This document shows positions 8,231 to 16,920 of a DNA stretch of 64,000 bases, in pieces. Numbering within the stretch: the stretch's first letter is position 1; each line of letters starts with the position of its first letter. The notes below the pieces were generated by a model that did no database searches, had not been told where the DNA came from, and saw nothing but the letters and a program-made list of their open reading frames with translations. Source of the stretch: Zhengella sedimenti (lineage in GTDB: Bacteria; Pseudomonadota; Alphaproteobacteria; Rhizobiales; Rhizobiaceae); contig NZ_JBKFFP010000002.1 in assembly GCF_046506625.1 (NCBI RefSeq), positions 310,001 to 374,000 of the forward strand, in the 5' to 3' direction. Both the position numbers and the translations under genes were made by a program.

Positions 8231-9160
8231 TCAGCCCGGAAAGTCCAGCCCCATTTCCCGGTAGCGTTCGGGATCGTCGCCCCAGTTTTCACGCACCTTG
8301 ACGAACAGGAAGAGGTGAACCGGCTGTTCGAGGATTTCGGCCAGTTCCTCGCGCGCGGCCTGGCCGATGGCCTTGATCGTCTCGCCCTTGCGGCCAAGGA
8401 TGATCTTCTTCTGGCTGTCGCGCTCGACATAGATGACCTGGTCGATGCGCACGGACCCGTTTTTCTGCTCCTGCCAGCGTTCCGTCTCGACATGGGAGGA
8501 ATAGGGCAATTCCTGATGCAGGCGAAGATAAAGCTTTTCGCGGGTGATCTCGGCGGCAAGCTGGCGTATGGGCAGGTCGGAGATCTGGTCTTCCGGATAG
8601 TACCAGGGCCCCGGCACGGCCTTGCTTGCCAGCCAGGACATCAGGTCGTCGCAGCCTGAACCGTTGAGCGCGGAAATCATGAAGGTCGCATCGAAGGCGA
8701 CCGCCTCGTTGGCCGCCGCGGCAAGCGCCAGCAGGCTGTCACGCTTCACCGTGTCGATCTTGTTGATGACCAGCACCTTGGGCTGGCGCACCTCTTTCAG
8801 GCTTTCCAGGATGTCGAGCGCATCGCCCTTCAGGCCGCGTTCGGCATCGATGAGGAAGCAGACGATATCGGCGTCGCGGGCGCCCGACCATGCGGTGGAG
8901 ACCATGGCGCGGTCGAGGCGGCGGCGCGGCTTGAAGATGCCCGGCGTATCGACGAAGACGATCTGGCTTGCATCCCTGATCGCGACGCCTCGAACGAGGG
9001 CGCGCGTCGTCTGCACCTTGTGGGTGACGATGGAGACCTTCGCGCCGACGAGACGGTTCAGAAGCGTGGACTTGCCGGCATTGGGCGCGCCGATGAGCGC
9101 GACGAAGGCGGAGCGGGTCTCGCGGGTTTCCGCGGCGGGACTGGACGTGTCTTCGTTCAT
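8231..9160 (-). CDS. era: GTPase Era
   Basis: Era is an essential GTPase that binds the 3' end of 16S rRNA and helps 30S assembly. The 309-residue protein shows G1 GAPNAGKST at about 24-32, G3 DTPG, G4 NKID, a SAL G5 motif and a C-terminal KH domain (KKIILGRKGETIKAIGQAA). The start at 9160 overlaps the rnc stop by four bases and is preceded by a very strong GGAGGAGGAA site, which favours it over the longer start at 9175. Confidence 0.96.
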   Translation of the reverse strand: MNEDTSSPAAETRETRSAFVALIGAPNAGKSTLLNRLVGAKVSIVTHKVQTTRALVRGVAIRDASQIVFVDTPGIFKPRRRLDRAMVSTAWSGARDADIVCFLIDAERGLKGDALDILESLKEVRQPKVLVINKIDTVKRDSLLALAAAANEAVAFDATFMISALNGSGCDDLMSWLASKAVPGPWYYPEDQISDLPIRQLAAEITREKLYLRLHQELPYSSHVETERWQEQKNGSVRIDQVIYVERDSQKKIILGRKGETIKAIGQAAREELAEILEQPVHLFLFVKVRENWGDDPERYREMGLDFPG

Positions 9161-9867
9161 TGTTCCTCCTCCCATTCGCCTTCGCGAATGAGGAGTTTCG
9201 TGGCCGCTTCCTGTTCCGCGGCCCGCTTGGAGCGGCCGGCCCCGTGTTCGGGCGCGCGCTTGCCGACGGTCACGCTGACGGCGAAGACCGGATCATGATC
9301 CGGGCCTTCCCGGCTTTCAACCACATAGACGGGCACGAGGCCGCCCTGGCGGTGTGCCCATTCCTGCAGCGCGGTCTTGGGATCGCGCCGTCCCGCGCCT
9401 TCGGCCTTCGCCCGTCCGGCCCAGTGTTTCAGGATGAACGGGCGTGCGGCATCCAGCCCGCCGTCGAGATAGATGGTGGCGATGACCGATTCCATGACGT
9501 CGGCGCGCAGGTTCATGCGCTTGCGTCCGGCCAGCGACCTGATCTCGGCACCGGTGATGATGAATTCGTGCAGGCCGATCTCCTCGGCCACCGCCGCACA
9601 GGTCTCCGCGCTGACAAGCTGGTTCAGGCGCACCGACAACTCGCCCTCGTTGGCGGAGGGAAAGGCGCTGAACAGCAGTTCGGCGATCACCAGGCCCAGC
9701 ACCCGGTCGCCCAGGAATTCCAGCCGTTCGTAATCGGCGCCGCCGGTCCGGCGCGCGCTGGCATGGGTCATGGCCCGTTCCAGGCGGGCGGGATCGGCGA
9801 ACCGGTGGCCCGTCAGGCGCCCGATCTCAGCCGCCAGTGCCTCCCCCGTCCTTTTTGCGCGGCTCAA
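9157..9867 (-). CDS. rnc: Ribonuclease III
   Basis: RNase III cuts double-stranded RNA in rRNA and mRNA processing. The 236-residue protein has the signature ERLEFLGDRVLGL at 47-59, the second acidic helix region (DVMESVIATIYLDGG) and a C-terminal dsRNA-binding domain from about 160 (DPKTALQEWAHRQGG). The start is a TTG with GGGAG about six bases ahead; no ATG fits better. It lies between lepB and era, the common alphaproteobacterial order. Confidence 0.95.
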   Translation of the reverse strand: MSRAKRTGEALAAEIGRLTGHRFADPARLERAMTHASARRTGGADYERLEFLGDRVLGLVIAELLFSAFPSANEGELSVRLNQLVSAETCAAVAEEIGLHEFIITGAEIRSLAGRKRMNLRADVMESVIATIYLDGGLDAARPFILKHWAGRAKAEGAGRRDPKTALQEWAHRQGGLVPVYVVESREGPDHDPVFAVSVTVGKRAPEHGAGRSKRAAEQEAATKLLIREGEWEEEQ

Positions 9868-9884
9868 TACGTTCTCCCGCCAGG

Positions 9885-10634
9885 TCAGTTGATGCCGGTG
9901 AAGAGCCGGTCGATGCGCAGGTCAGAGGGCCAGCGCCAGACTTCCAGCGGACTCGAACCGCCGCTGACGGAGAAGAAGATCACCGTGGCCTTGCCGACGA
10001 GGTTCTCGTAGGGCACGAAACCGACGCTCATGCGGCTGTCGTTGGAATTGTCGCGGTTGTCGCCCATCATGAAATAGTGGCCGGGCGGGACCGTGAATTC
10101 GCGCGTCGTGTCGGAGATGCCGTTGGCGGTTATGTCGAGCGTGTCATAGCTGACGCCGTTTGGCAGGGTCTCACGCCAGACATCCACCGGGCGGTTCATC
10201 TCGGTGATGTCCGGATTGTCGATCTGTCCGACCTTTTCACGCCTGACCGCCTCGCCGTTGATGTAGAGGGCGCCGTCGCGCATCTGGATGCGGTCGCCCG
10301 GCAGGCCGATCACGCGCTTGATGTAATCCAGCGAGGGATCGGGCGGGAACTTGAACACGACCACGTCGCCGCGCTCGGGCTCGCCGGCCCAGATGCGTCC
10401 CTCGAAAAGGTTCGGCGAAAAGGGAAAGGAATGGCGCGAATAGCCATAGGCCCACTTGTTGACGAACAGGTAGTCGCCTTCCAGCAGGGTCGGGCGCATC
10501 GATCCGGAGGGAATGGAGAAGGGCTGGAAGAACAATGAACGGATGATGACGGCCAGGATCAGCGCCTGTGCGATGACGCTGACGATCTCGAGGAGACCAC
10601 CGGATTTCTTCTGGGATTTGTCAGCCACGCTCAT
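9885..10634 (-). CDS. lepB: Signal peptidase I
   Basis: This inner-membrane serine protease removes Sec signal peptides, which the three porins here would need. In the 249-residue form one N-terminal helix (LEIVSVIAQALILAVIIRSLFF) precedes the catalytic Ser45 (PSGSMRPTL); Lys106 sits in DYIKRVIGLPGD; and the GDNRDNSNDSR box is present. The ATG at 10634 has an AGAGGAAG site and gives the normal N-terminus, so the longer frame to 10688 is rejected. Confidence 0.95.
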   Translation of the reverse strand: MSVADKSQKKSGGLLEIVSVIAQALILAVIIRSLFFQPFSIPSGSMRPTLLEGDYLFVNKWAYGYSRHSFPFSPNLFEGRIWAGEPERGDVVVFKFPPDPSLDYIKRVIGLPGDRIQMRDGALYINGEAVRREKVGQIDNPDITEMNRPVDVWRETLPNGVSYDTLDITANGISDTTREFTVPPGHYFMMGDNRDNSNDSRMSVGFVPYENLVGKATVIFFSVSGGSSPLEVWRWPSDLRIDRLFTGIN

Positions 10635-10736
10635 GTCTTCCTCTTTGAGTCCGGCGTTCCTCTTAGCGGCTCGAAAGGCCGGCTGCAACGGCGCACATCC
10701 CGCGCCGGCTCAGCAAGAGCCCCGCATCGCGCAGGG

Positions 10737-11147
10737 TCAGGATTCCAGCGCGTCGGGGAGCACCTCGATGATCACGAAGGCCTGGGCAAGCGGAAAATCA
10801 TCCGTGATCGTCAGGTGGATGACCGGCCTGTGGCCGGCCGGCACCATGGAGCGCAGGCGGGCGAGCGCGCCATTGGTCAGGTTCATGGTCGGCTTGCCGC
10901 CCGGCAGGTTGACCACGCCCATGTCGCGCCAGAAGACACCGCCCGACAGGCCGGTTCCAAGGGCCTTGGCGCAGGCTTCCTTGGCGGCAAACCGCTTGGC
11001 ATAGGATGCGGCGCGCTCCTTGCGGCGGTCGGATTTCGCGCGCTCGACCTCGGTGAAGATGCGGTCCGTGAAGCGCTGGCCGAAGCGCTCCAGGGAGCGC
11101 TCCACCCGGCGAATGTCGATCAGGTCCGATCCGAGTCCGATGATCAT
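10737..11147 (-). CDS. acpS: Holo-[acyl-carrier-protein] synthase
   Basis: AcpS moves 4'-phosphopantetheine from CoA to apo-ACP. The 136-residue protein starts MIIGLGSDLIDIRRVE with the Mg-binding Asp of the GxDxxxI motif, and has AAKEACAKALGTG (the KEA motif) near residue 57. The ATG overlaps the DUF2062 stop (TGATG). Length is typical. Confidence 0.95.
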   Translation of the reverse strand: MIIGLGSDLIDIRRVERSLERFGQRFTDRIFTEVERAKSDRRKERAASYAKRFAAKEACAKALGTGLSGGVFWRDMGVVNLPGGKPTMNLTNGALARLRSMVPAGHRPVIHLTITDDFPLAQAFVIIEVLPDALES

Positions 11148-11764
11148 CAGCCCAGCGCCGCGTTGTCGGGGGGCAGATGACCGGCGGCATGGCGGGCCGC
11201 CATGCGCGCGGCGCGCTTGCGGGCACGGTCGGCCAGGCGCTTGCGGCGCTGCTCGCGGAAGGCGGCGACGGACCAGCGCGTCAGGAAGTAGAAGCCGGCG
11301 GCGAAGGCAATGCCGAGCGGAATGGCGCCAACGGCCATGGGCTTGAGAACCGGCTGCCAGAGCTGCGAGAACTCGAGGTCCGCGAACAGCTTGAACAGGT
11401 TGATGTGCTTGTGGACCTGGCCGAAGCCGCCATCGGTGATGATCTGGCCGATCTTGAACGTGGCGGCCCAGATGAAGGGAAAGGTCAGCGGGTTGCCGAC
11501 AGCCGTTCCGAGCGCGGAGGCCAGCACGTTGCCCGAAATCAGCCAGGCGAGACCTGCCGCGATGACGAAATGGAAACCCAGGAAAGGGGTGAAGGAGGCG
11601 AACACGCCGGCCGCGACACCGGCCGCGATGGCATGGGGCGTGGCCGACAGGCGCAGCACGCGCTTGATGAAATACTGGGCGGAGCGCAGGAACGACCGGC
11701 GGGGCCAGAAAAACGTGCGCGCACGTTCCATAAAATCCGCTTTCTTGCGCCGCCTGAATAGCAT
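11147..11764 (-). CDS. DUF2062 membrane protein
   Basis: A 205-residue protein with a basic N-terminus and three or four hydrophobic segments (for example AIAAGVAAGVFASFTPFLG). The TPFLGFHFVIA and GNPLTFPFIW motifs are diagnostic of DUF2062. The C-terminus is very Arg/Ala-rich. Role unknown; it is coupled to acpS by overlapping stop and start codons. Confidence 0.85.
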   Translation of the reverse strand: MLFRRRKKADFMERARTFFWPRRSFLRSAQYFIKRVLRLSATPHAIAAGVAAGVFASFTPFLGFHFVIAAGLAWLISGNVLASALGTAVGNPLTFPFIWAATFKIGQIITDGGFGQVHKHINLFKLFADLEFSQLWQPVLKPMAVGAIPLGIAFAAGFYFLTRWSVAAFREQRRKRLADRARKRAARMAARHAAGHLPPDNAALG

Positions 11765-11912
11765 TCACCCAATTCCCCGGCGAACATCGCCAACCCCGGT
11801 CCGACCTTAGATCCGGACCGTTAAACCTTTCTTTTCGGCCGCCGCTTTCCCGCCGCGCGAAAACCCGAACCCGATGCCGCTATGTAGGCTTTCCGGTTCG
11901 GCCGGAGCAAGC

Positions 11913-11963
11913 AAAAAGCCGCCGGCCCAGGCCCTGTTGCCGATGCAAGGCCGGCAAGGCTTT
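11913..11963 (-). terminator. Hairpin after pyrE
   Basis: On the minus strand, arms AAAGCC-GCCGGCC and GGCCGGC-GGCTTT pair around a 20-base loop and end in TTTTT, starting directly at the pyrE stop. This fits an intrinsic terminator for the rpoZ-rsh-pyrE block. Confidence 0.6.
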
Positions 11964-12547
11964 CAGATGTTCCGGCTACCGGGCTTTACTGGCGGAATTG
12001 CGGCAAGTTCGGGCGGAAGCGCGTCGGCCGGATAGGCCGGCACCTCGTATTCGGCGAGGGCGACGAGCGGCACGCCGACATCGCACTTGCCCGCCGAACG
12101 GTCAATGATGCAGGCCGCCGCGACGACCTCGGCCCCGATCTTGCGCATTGCCTCCACCGTCTCGCGGATCGACAGGCCGGTGGTGACGATATCCTCGACG
12201 ATGACGACGCGGGCGCCCTCCTCCATCTCGAAGCGGCGCAGGCGGAATTCGCCGTTTTCGCGCTCCACCCAGACGGCCGGAACGCCGAGGTGGCGCGAGG
12301 TCTCATAGGCCGGGATCAACCCGCCGATCGCAGGGCCGACCACGTAGTCGATGCGTCCCGGCACGGCCTGCCGGATCTTTTCCGCCAGCGCACGGCACAA
12401 GGTCTCGGTCTTTCCGGCATGCATGAAGACGCGGGCCTTCTGCAGGAAGACCGGGCTGCGCAGCCCGGAAGTCAGGATGAAATGGCCTTCCAGGACGGCG
12501 CCTGCCTCGCGGAAGATGGCAAGCACGTCTTCGGTCGTCATGGTCAT
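11963..12547 (-). CDS. pyrE: Orotate phosphoribosyltransferase
   Basis: PyrE makes orotidine 5'-phosphate from orotate and PRPP in pyrimidine synthesis. The 194-residue protein has the PRPP loop VVIVEDIVTTGLSIRET near 113-129 and an N-terminal orotate-binding segment (HFILTSGLRSPVFLQK). Starts at 12547 and 12541 (MTMTTED) are both possible. It lies 25 bases after rsh on the same strand. Confidence 0.95.
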   Translation of the reverse strand: MTMTTEDVLAIFREAGAVLEGHFILTSGLRSPVFLQKARVFMHAGKTETLCRALAEKIRQAVPGRIDYVVGPAIGGLIPAYETSRHLGVPAVWVERENGEFRLRRFEMEEGARVVIVEDIVTTGLSIRETVEAMRKIGAEVVAAACIIDRSAGKCDVGVPLVALAEYEVPAYPADALPPELAAIPPVKPGSRNI

Positions 12548-12572
12548 GGGCGCTGTTCCCCTTGGCGCGGCG

Positions 12573-14789
12573 TCAGCCGTGGACCCGGCGGGCCTGGCCG
12601 ACGCTGGCCGTCTCGTTGAGCCTGGCGATCAGGCGTGTCAGGTGCTTGAGGTCCCAGACCTCCAGGTCCACGACCATCTCGGTGAAATCCGGCGCGGTTT
12701 CCACCATGGTCAGCTTGTGGATGTTGGCGTCCGATTCGGCAATGACGGTCGCGATCTCGGCCAGCGAGCCCGGCGCATTGATAGCATTGACCGAGATGCG
12801 GGCGGGAAACCGCTCGCCGGAGGCCTCGTCGATGTCCCAGCGGATGTCGATCCAGCGGTCGGGCTGGTCGTCGAAGGCGGTCAGGGCGGGCGACTGGATG
12901 GGATAGATGGTGATGCCGGAGCCCGGCGTCATGATGCCGACGATGCGGTCGCCCGGCACCGCGCCCTCGGGCGCGAAATTGACGGGCAGGTCGCCGCGCA
13001 CGCCGCGGATCGGCAGTGCGTTGCGCGGATTGGCGTCGGCGTCCTTCTGGCCGGGAATGCGGAACACCATGCCCGACGCATTGCGCAGGTTGAACCAGCC
13101 TGCCCCCTTCTCGGCGCGCGCCGGCGTGACGCGCTCGTCCTTGTAGTCGGGAAAGACGGCGCGCATGACATCGCCGGAGGGCAGTTCGCCCCGGCCGACG
13201 GCGGCCAGCGCATCGTCGATCTCCTTGTGGCCGAGACGATGCAGGACCGGCTTGAGCGATTCGCGCGAGAAGGTCTTGCCGGCGCGCTCGAAGGCCCTTT
13301 CGAGGATGCGGACCCCGAGGCCGGAATACTGCTTGCGGATGGCCGCGCGCGTGGCGCGGCGGATGGCGGCGCGGGCCTTGCCGGTGACGACCACGGACTC
13401 CCAGGCGGCGGGCGGCACCTGGGCCTTGGAGCGCACGATCTCCACCTCGTCGCCGTTCTTCAGTTCCGTGATCAGCGGCATGATGCGGCCATTGATCTTG
13501 GCGCCGACGCATGTGTCGCCGACATCGGTGTGAACGGCGTAGGCAAAATCGATGGGCGTGGCGCCGCGCGGCAGGGCGATCAGCGCGCCTTTCGGGGTGA
13601 AACAGAACACCTGGTCATGGAACAGTTCCAGCTTGGTGTTCTCGAGAAATTCCTCCGGATTGTCGCCTTCCGACAATTGCTCGATGGTGCGGCGCAGCCA
13701 GGCATAGGCGTTGGTATCACGGGAAATGGCATGGCCGTCGGTCAGCGCGCTGGTGGCCTTGTCCTTGTAGATGGCGTGGGCGGCAACGCCATACTCGGCG
13801 ATGGCGTGCATGCCGCGCGTGCGGATCTGCAATTCGACGCGCTGGCGCGACGGCCCGACGATGGTGGTATGGATGGACCGGTAATCGTTGCTCTTGGGCG
13901 TGGAGATGTAGTCCTTGAACCGGCCGGGCACCATGGACCATGTGGTGTGGATAGCACCGAGCGCGCGATAGCAGTCGTCCAGCGCATCGACGACGACGCG
14001 GAAACCGAAAATGTCGGAAAGCTGCTCGAAGGACAACGCCTTGGATTCCATCTTGCGGAAGATCGACCAGGGCTTCTTCTGCCGGCTCTTCACATCCGCC
14101 TTGATGCCGCTTCTCTGGAAGACCTCGGAAAGCTGCTGCTCGATCTCGCCGATGACGCCGGCATTGCGGCTCATCAATCCTTCCAGGCGCTCGGTGACCA
14201 TGCGCCAGGCTTCCGGATTGATGTGACGGAAGGCCAGTTCCTCCAGTTCCTCGCGCATGTCCTGCATGCCCATACGCCCGGCCAGCGGCGCGTAAATCTC
14301 CATGGTCTCCTCGGAGATGCGGCGGCGCTTGTCCTCGCGCATGTGGTCCAGCGTGCGCATGTTGTGAAGCCGGTCGGCGAGCTTGACCAGCAGCACGCGC
14401 ACATCGTCTGAAATGGCCAGCAGGAGCTTGCGCAGGTTTTCCGCCTGCTCGGCCTTCTTGGACACCAGGTCGAGCTTCTTGAGCTTGGTCAGTCCCTCGA
14501 CCAGCTTGCCGATATTGTCGCCGAAAAGCTCGTCGATTTCCTTGCGGGTGGCGTCGGTGTCCTCGATCGTGTCATGCAGGAGCGCCACCGCGATGGTGGA
14601 CTCGTCGAGGTGCATGTCGGTGAGGATGGCCGCGACTTCCAGCGGATGGGAGAAATAGGGATCGCCCGAAGCGCGCTTCTGATGGCCATGCTTCTGCATG
14701 GCATAGACATAGGCCTTGTTCAGCAGGGCCTCGTTGACATCGGGCTTGTAGCGCTGGACGCGTTCCACAAGCTCGTACTGGCGCATCAT
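12573..14789 (-). CDS. rsh: Bifunctional (p)ppGpp synthetase/hydrolase (RSH)
   Basis: This 738-residue RelA/SpoT homologue makes and degrades the stringent-response alarmone. Domains in order: HD hydrolase with HPLEVAAIL and HDTIEDT (about 47-75), synthetase with RFKDYISTPKSNDYRSIHTT (about 290-310), TGS domain (FCFTPKGALIALPRGATPID) and a C-terminal ACT domain. Both catalytic centres look intact, as expected for the single RSH of many alphaproteobacteria. A large antisense open frame over this gene is a shadow. Confidence 0.95.
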   Translation of the reverse strand: MMRQYELVERVQRYKPDVNEALLNKAYVYAMQKHGHQKRASGDPYFSHPLEVAAILTDMHLDESTIAVALLHDTIEDTDATRKEIDELFGDNIGKLVEGLTKLKKLDLVSKKAEQAENLRKLLLAISDDVRVLLVKLADRLHNMRTLDHMREDKRRRISEETMEIYAPLAGRMGMQDMREELEELAFRHINPEAWRMVTERLEGLMSRNAGVIGEIEQQLSEVFQRSGIKADVKSRQKKPWSIFRKMESKALSFEQLSDIFGFRVVVDALDDCYRALGAIHTTWSMVPGRFKDYISTPKSNDYRSIHTTIVGPSRQRVELQIRTRGMHAIAEYGVAAHAIYKDKATSALTDGHAISRDTNAYAWLRRTIEQLSEGDNPEEFLENTKLELFHDQVFCFTPKGALIALPRGATPIDFAYAVHTDVGDTCVGAKINGRIMPLITELKNGDEVEIVRSKAQVPPAAWESVVVTGKARAAIRRATRAAIRKQYSGLGVRILERAFERAGKTFSRESLKPVLHRLGHKEIDDALAAVGRGELPSGDVMRAVFPDYKDERVTPARAEKGAGWFNLRNASGMVFRIPGQKDADANPRNALPIRGVRGDLPVNFAPEGAVPGDRIVGIMTPGSGITIYPIQSPALTAFDDQPDRWIDIRWDIDEASGERFPARISVNAINAPGSLAEIATVIAESDANIHKLTMVETAPDFTEMVVDLEVWDLKHLTRLIARLNETASVGQARRVHG

Positions 14790-14910
14790 GGGCTTTCAGG
14801 TTCCCGTACAGTCGAAACAGAACATGCGCCACACCGGTTCCGGAGCGGCGCATGCCACAGTGATAATCCGTCCGGCGCGCAGGCGGAAGGCCGCGCGGCG
14901 GCGCCCATCA

Positions 14911-15315
14911 TCAGAAATCGTCGTTCTTCTCGGGCGCGACAAGGCCCTCGATGCCGGCCAGCAGGTCTTCCTCCGACATCCGGTCGAAGGCAACCGGCTC
15001 GTCCGCGGTGTCGTCCATCGCCGCTTCCACCGTTTCTTCGGCCGGCTTGTCGATGGCTGCCGGAACGTCGGCTTCCGGTTCGTCGACCTCGACATGCTTC
15101 TGCAGCGAGTGGATCAGGTCTTCCTTCAGGTCGCCCGGCGACAGCATCTCGTCGGCGATCTCGCGCAGGGCCACGACCGGATTCTTGTCATTGTCGCGAT
15201 CGACCGTGATCGGCGCACCCTGCGAGATCTGGCGGGCGCGATGGCTGGCGAGCAGAACCAGGTCAAACCGGTTCGTGACCTTGTCAATGCAATCTTCAAC
15301 GGTGACGCGGGCCAT
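14911..15315 (-). CDS. rpoZ: RNA polymerase omega subunit
   Basis: Omega helps fold the beta' subunit of RNA polymerase. The 134-residue protein starts MARVTVEDCIDKVTNRFDLV and has LLASHRARQISQGA, both typical, followed by an acidic C-terminal tail from about residue 70 as seen in rhizobia. It is the first gene of the minus-strand cluster, so its promoter should lie in 15316-15581. Confidence 0.95.
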   Translation of the reverse strand: MARVTVEDCIDKVTNRFDLVLLASHRARQISQGAPITVDRDNDKNPVVALREIADEMLSPGDLKEDLIHSLQKHVEVDEPEADVPAAIDKPAEETVEAAMDDTADEPVAFDRMSEEDLLAGIEGLVAPEKNDDF

Positions 15316-15581
15316 GGAATGCCTCTTTCTTCAATTCCGTGCATCTGAGGGAGGGCAAAGCGGGTGCATACAGAAAACACGTCCGCGACGCAAGGCGTCA
15401 GCACCCCTTCCCTTGCCACAAACTCGGAAAAGAATATGGCGGAAATCCGATTTTCCTTGGCATCGTAAGATACAACAGATAGTTCAAGCGTGACGTGCTG
15501 CCCCTAGAGACAAAAACACGACATGCATGCGCCGGAACGTCGAACACCGGAAAAGTGCGATTCCACAACGAGGTGACCAAG
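15316..15581. other. Divergent intergenic region rpoZ / NYN gene
   Basis: These 266 bases must carry the promoter of the rpoZ-rsh cluster on the minus strand and that of the NYN gene on the plus strand. It is more A/T-rich in the middle (15421-15500) than its surroundings. A single GANTC site lies at about 15559. I see no repeat or RNA gene. Confidence 0.4.
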
Positions 15582-16172
15582 ATGTTCGATCCCCGCGAGA
15601 AGCTCGCGCTTTTCATTGACGGAGCCAACCTTTACGCAACCTCGAAGGCGCTTGGTTTCGACATCGACTACCGAAAGTTGCTGACCCATTTCAACGAGAA
15701 AGGGTATCTTCTCCGCGCCTACTATTACACCGCCCTGGTGGAGGACCAGGAGTATTCCTCGATCCGTCCGCTGATCGACTGGCTGGACTACAACGGCTAC
15801 AAGGTCGTCACGAAACCGGCCAAGGAATTCACCGACGCCTCGGGCCGGCGCAAGATCAAGGGCAACATGGATATCGAACTGACCATTGATGCCCTGGAAC
15901 TGTCGGAAAGCGTCGATCATTTCGTGATCTTCTCTGGTGACGGCGATTTCCGCATCCTCGTCGATGCCCTTCAGCGCAAGGGCCGCAAGGTTTCGGTGGT
16001 CTCCACCATGACGTCTCAGCCGCCCATGATTTCCGACGACCTGCGCCGCCAGGCGGACCATTTCATCGATCTGGCCAGCCTGAAGGACAAGGTCGGCCGC
16101 GATCCGTCAGAGCGCGCCGCCCCGCGCCGCGCGCCGGTGACGGAGGACGATTTCGAGGACGACGATTACTGA
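15582..16172 (+). CDS. NYN-domain (LabA-like) PIN-fold ribonuclease
   Basis: A 196-residue protein of the LabA/DUF88 NYN family, which has a PIN-like RNase fold. Acidic residues of the predicted metal site are seen in ALFIDGANLY (about 9-18), GNMDIELTIDAL and FSGDGDFRILVDAL. The C-terminal tail is charged (EDDFEDDDY). The start codon of the glycosylase gene follows its stop by one base, so the two are probably co-translated. The RNA target is not known. Confidence 0.85.
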   Translation: MFDPREKLALFIDGANLYATSKALGFDIDYRKLLTHFNEKGYLLRAYYYTALVEDQEYSSIRPLIDWLDYNGYKVVTKPAKEFTDASGRRKIKGNMDIELTIDALELSESVDHFVIFSGDGDFRILVDALQRKGRKVSVVSTMTSQPPMISDDLRRQADHFIDLASLKDKVGRDPSERAAPRRAPVTEDDFEDDDY

Positions 16173-16173
16173 G

Positions 16174-16833
16174 ATGGCCGCCGCTTACGCGGCGCGGAGC
16201 GAACCGCCGCGCGATTGCGCGCTGTGCCCGCGCCTGCATGACTTCATTGCCCTCTGGCGCACGCGCGAGCCGGACTGGCATAATGCCCCGGTTCCCACCT
16301 TCGCCGACCAGCGCGGCGAAAGCCATGTGCGCCTGCTCGTCGTCGGGCTGGCGCCAGGCCTGCGCGGCGCGAACCGCACGGGCCGTCCCTTCACCGGCGA
16401 CTATGCCGGCGACCTGCTCTACACCACGCTGAAGGCATTCGGCTTCGCGAACGGCACCTTCGAGGCCCGGCCCGACGACAGCCTCGAACTGACCGGCGCG
16501 GCGGTCACCAACGCGGTGCGCTGCGTTCCGCCGGAAAACAAACCGGTCGGCGCGGAAATCAATACCTGCCGGCAATTCCTGTCTGCCACCATCGCTCGGT
16601 TCGAGAACCTGCAGGCAGTGGTGACACTGGGCAAGATCGCCCATGATTCCACGATCCGGGCGCTTGGCGGGCGCGTGGCGGCGCATCCCTTCGGCCATGG
16701 CGCGCGCAGCGAGATCGGCGGGACGGCCATCTTCTCCAGCTATCACTGCTCCCGCTACAACACGAATACCGGACGGCTCACCGAGGCCATGTTCCGCAGC
16801 GTGTTCGAGGACGTGGCCGGGTATCTCGCCTGA
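16174..16833 (+). CDS. Uracil-DNA glycosylase, family 5 (UdgB type)
   Basis: This enzyme removes uracil and related lesions from DNA. The 219-residue protein shows the UdgB motif GLAPGLRGANRTGRPFTGD at 58-76, which lacks the catalytic Asp of other UDG families as expected for family 5. Cys15, Cys18, Cys117 and Cys132 are placed to hold a [4Fe-4S] cluster. A second, family-4 UDG lies at 52317. Confidence 0.85.
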   Translation: MAAAYAARSEPPRDCALCPRLHDFIALWRTREPDWHNAPVPTFADQRGESHVRLLVVGLAPGLRGANRTGRPFTGDYAGDLLYTTLKAFGFANGTFEARPDDSLELTGAAVTNAVRCVPPENKPVGAEINTCRQFLSATIARFENLQAVVTLGKIAHDSTIRALGGRVAAHPFGHGARSEIGGTAIFSSYHCSRYNTNTGRLTEAMFRSVFEDVAGYLA

Positions 16834-16860
16834 CGGCACCGGAATTTGCGGACCGCACCG

Positions 16861-16890
16861 AAAAAAGGCCGGAGGTGTCGCCCCCGGCCC
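16861..16890 (-). terminator. Intrinsic terminator after the sulfide:quinone reductase gene
   Basis: On the minus strand a G+C-rich stem (GGCCGG...CCGGCC) with a short loop is followed by TTTTTT. It stands about 30 bases after the stop of the minus-strand flavoprotein gene and may also stop the converging glycosylase transcript. Confidence 0.7.
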
Positions 16891-16920
16891 GTGTTCAACG
16901 CCATGACGGATCCGTGGCGC

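Noticed and set aside
12351..14411. 686-codon plus-strand open frame
   Set aside because: Antisense to rsh, whose domains are complete; product is low-complexity.
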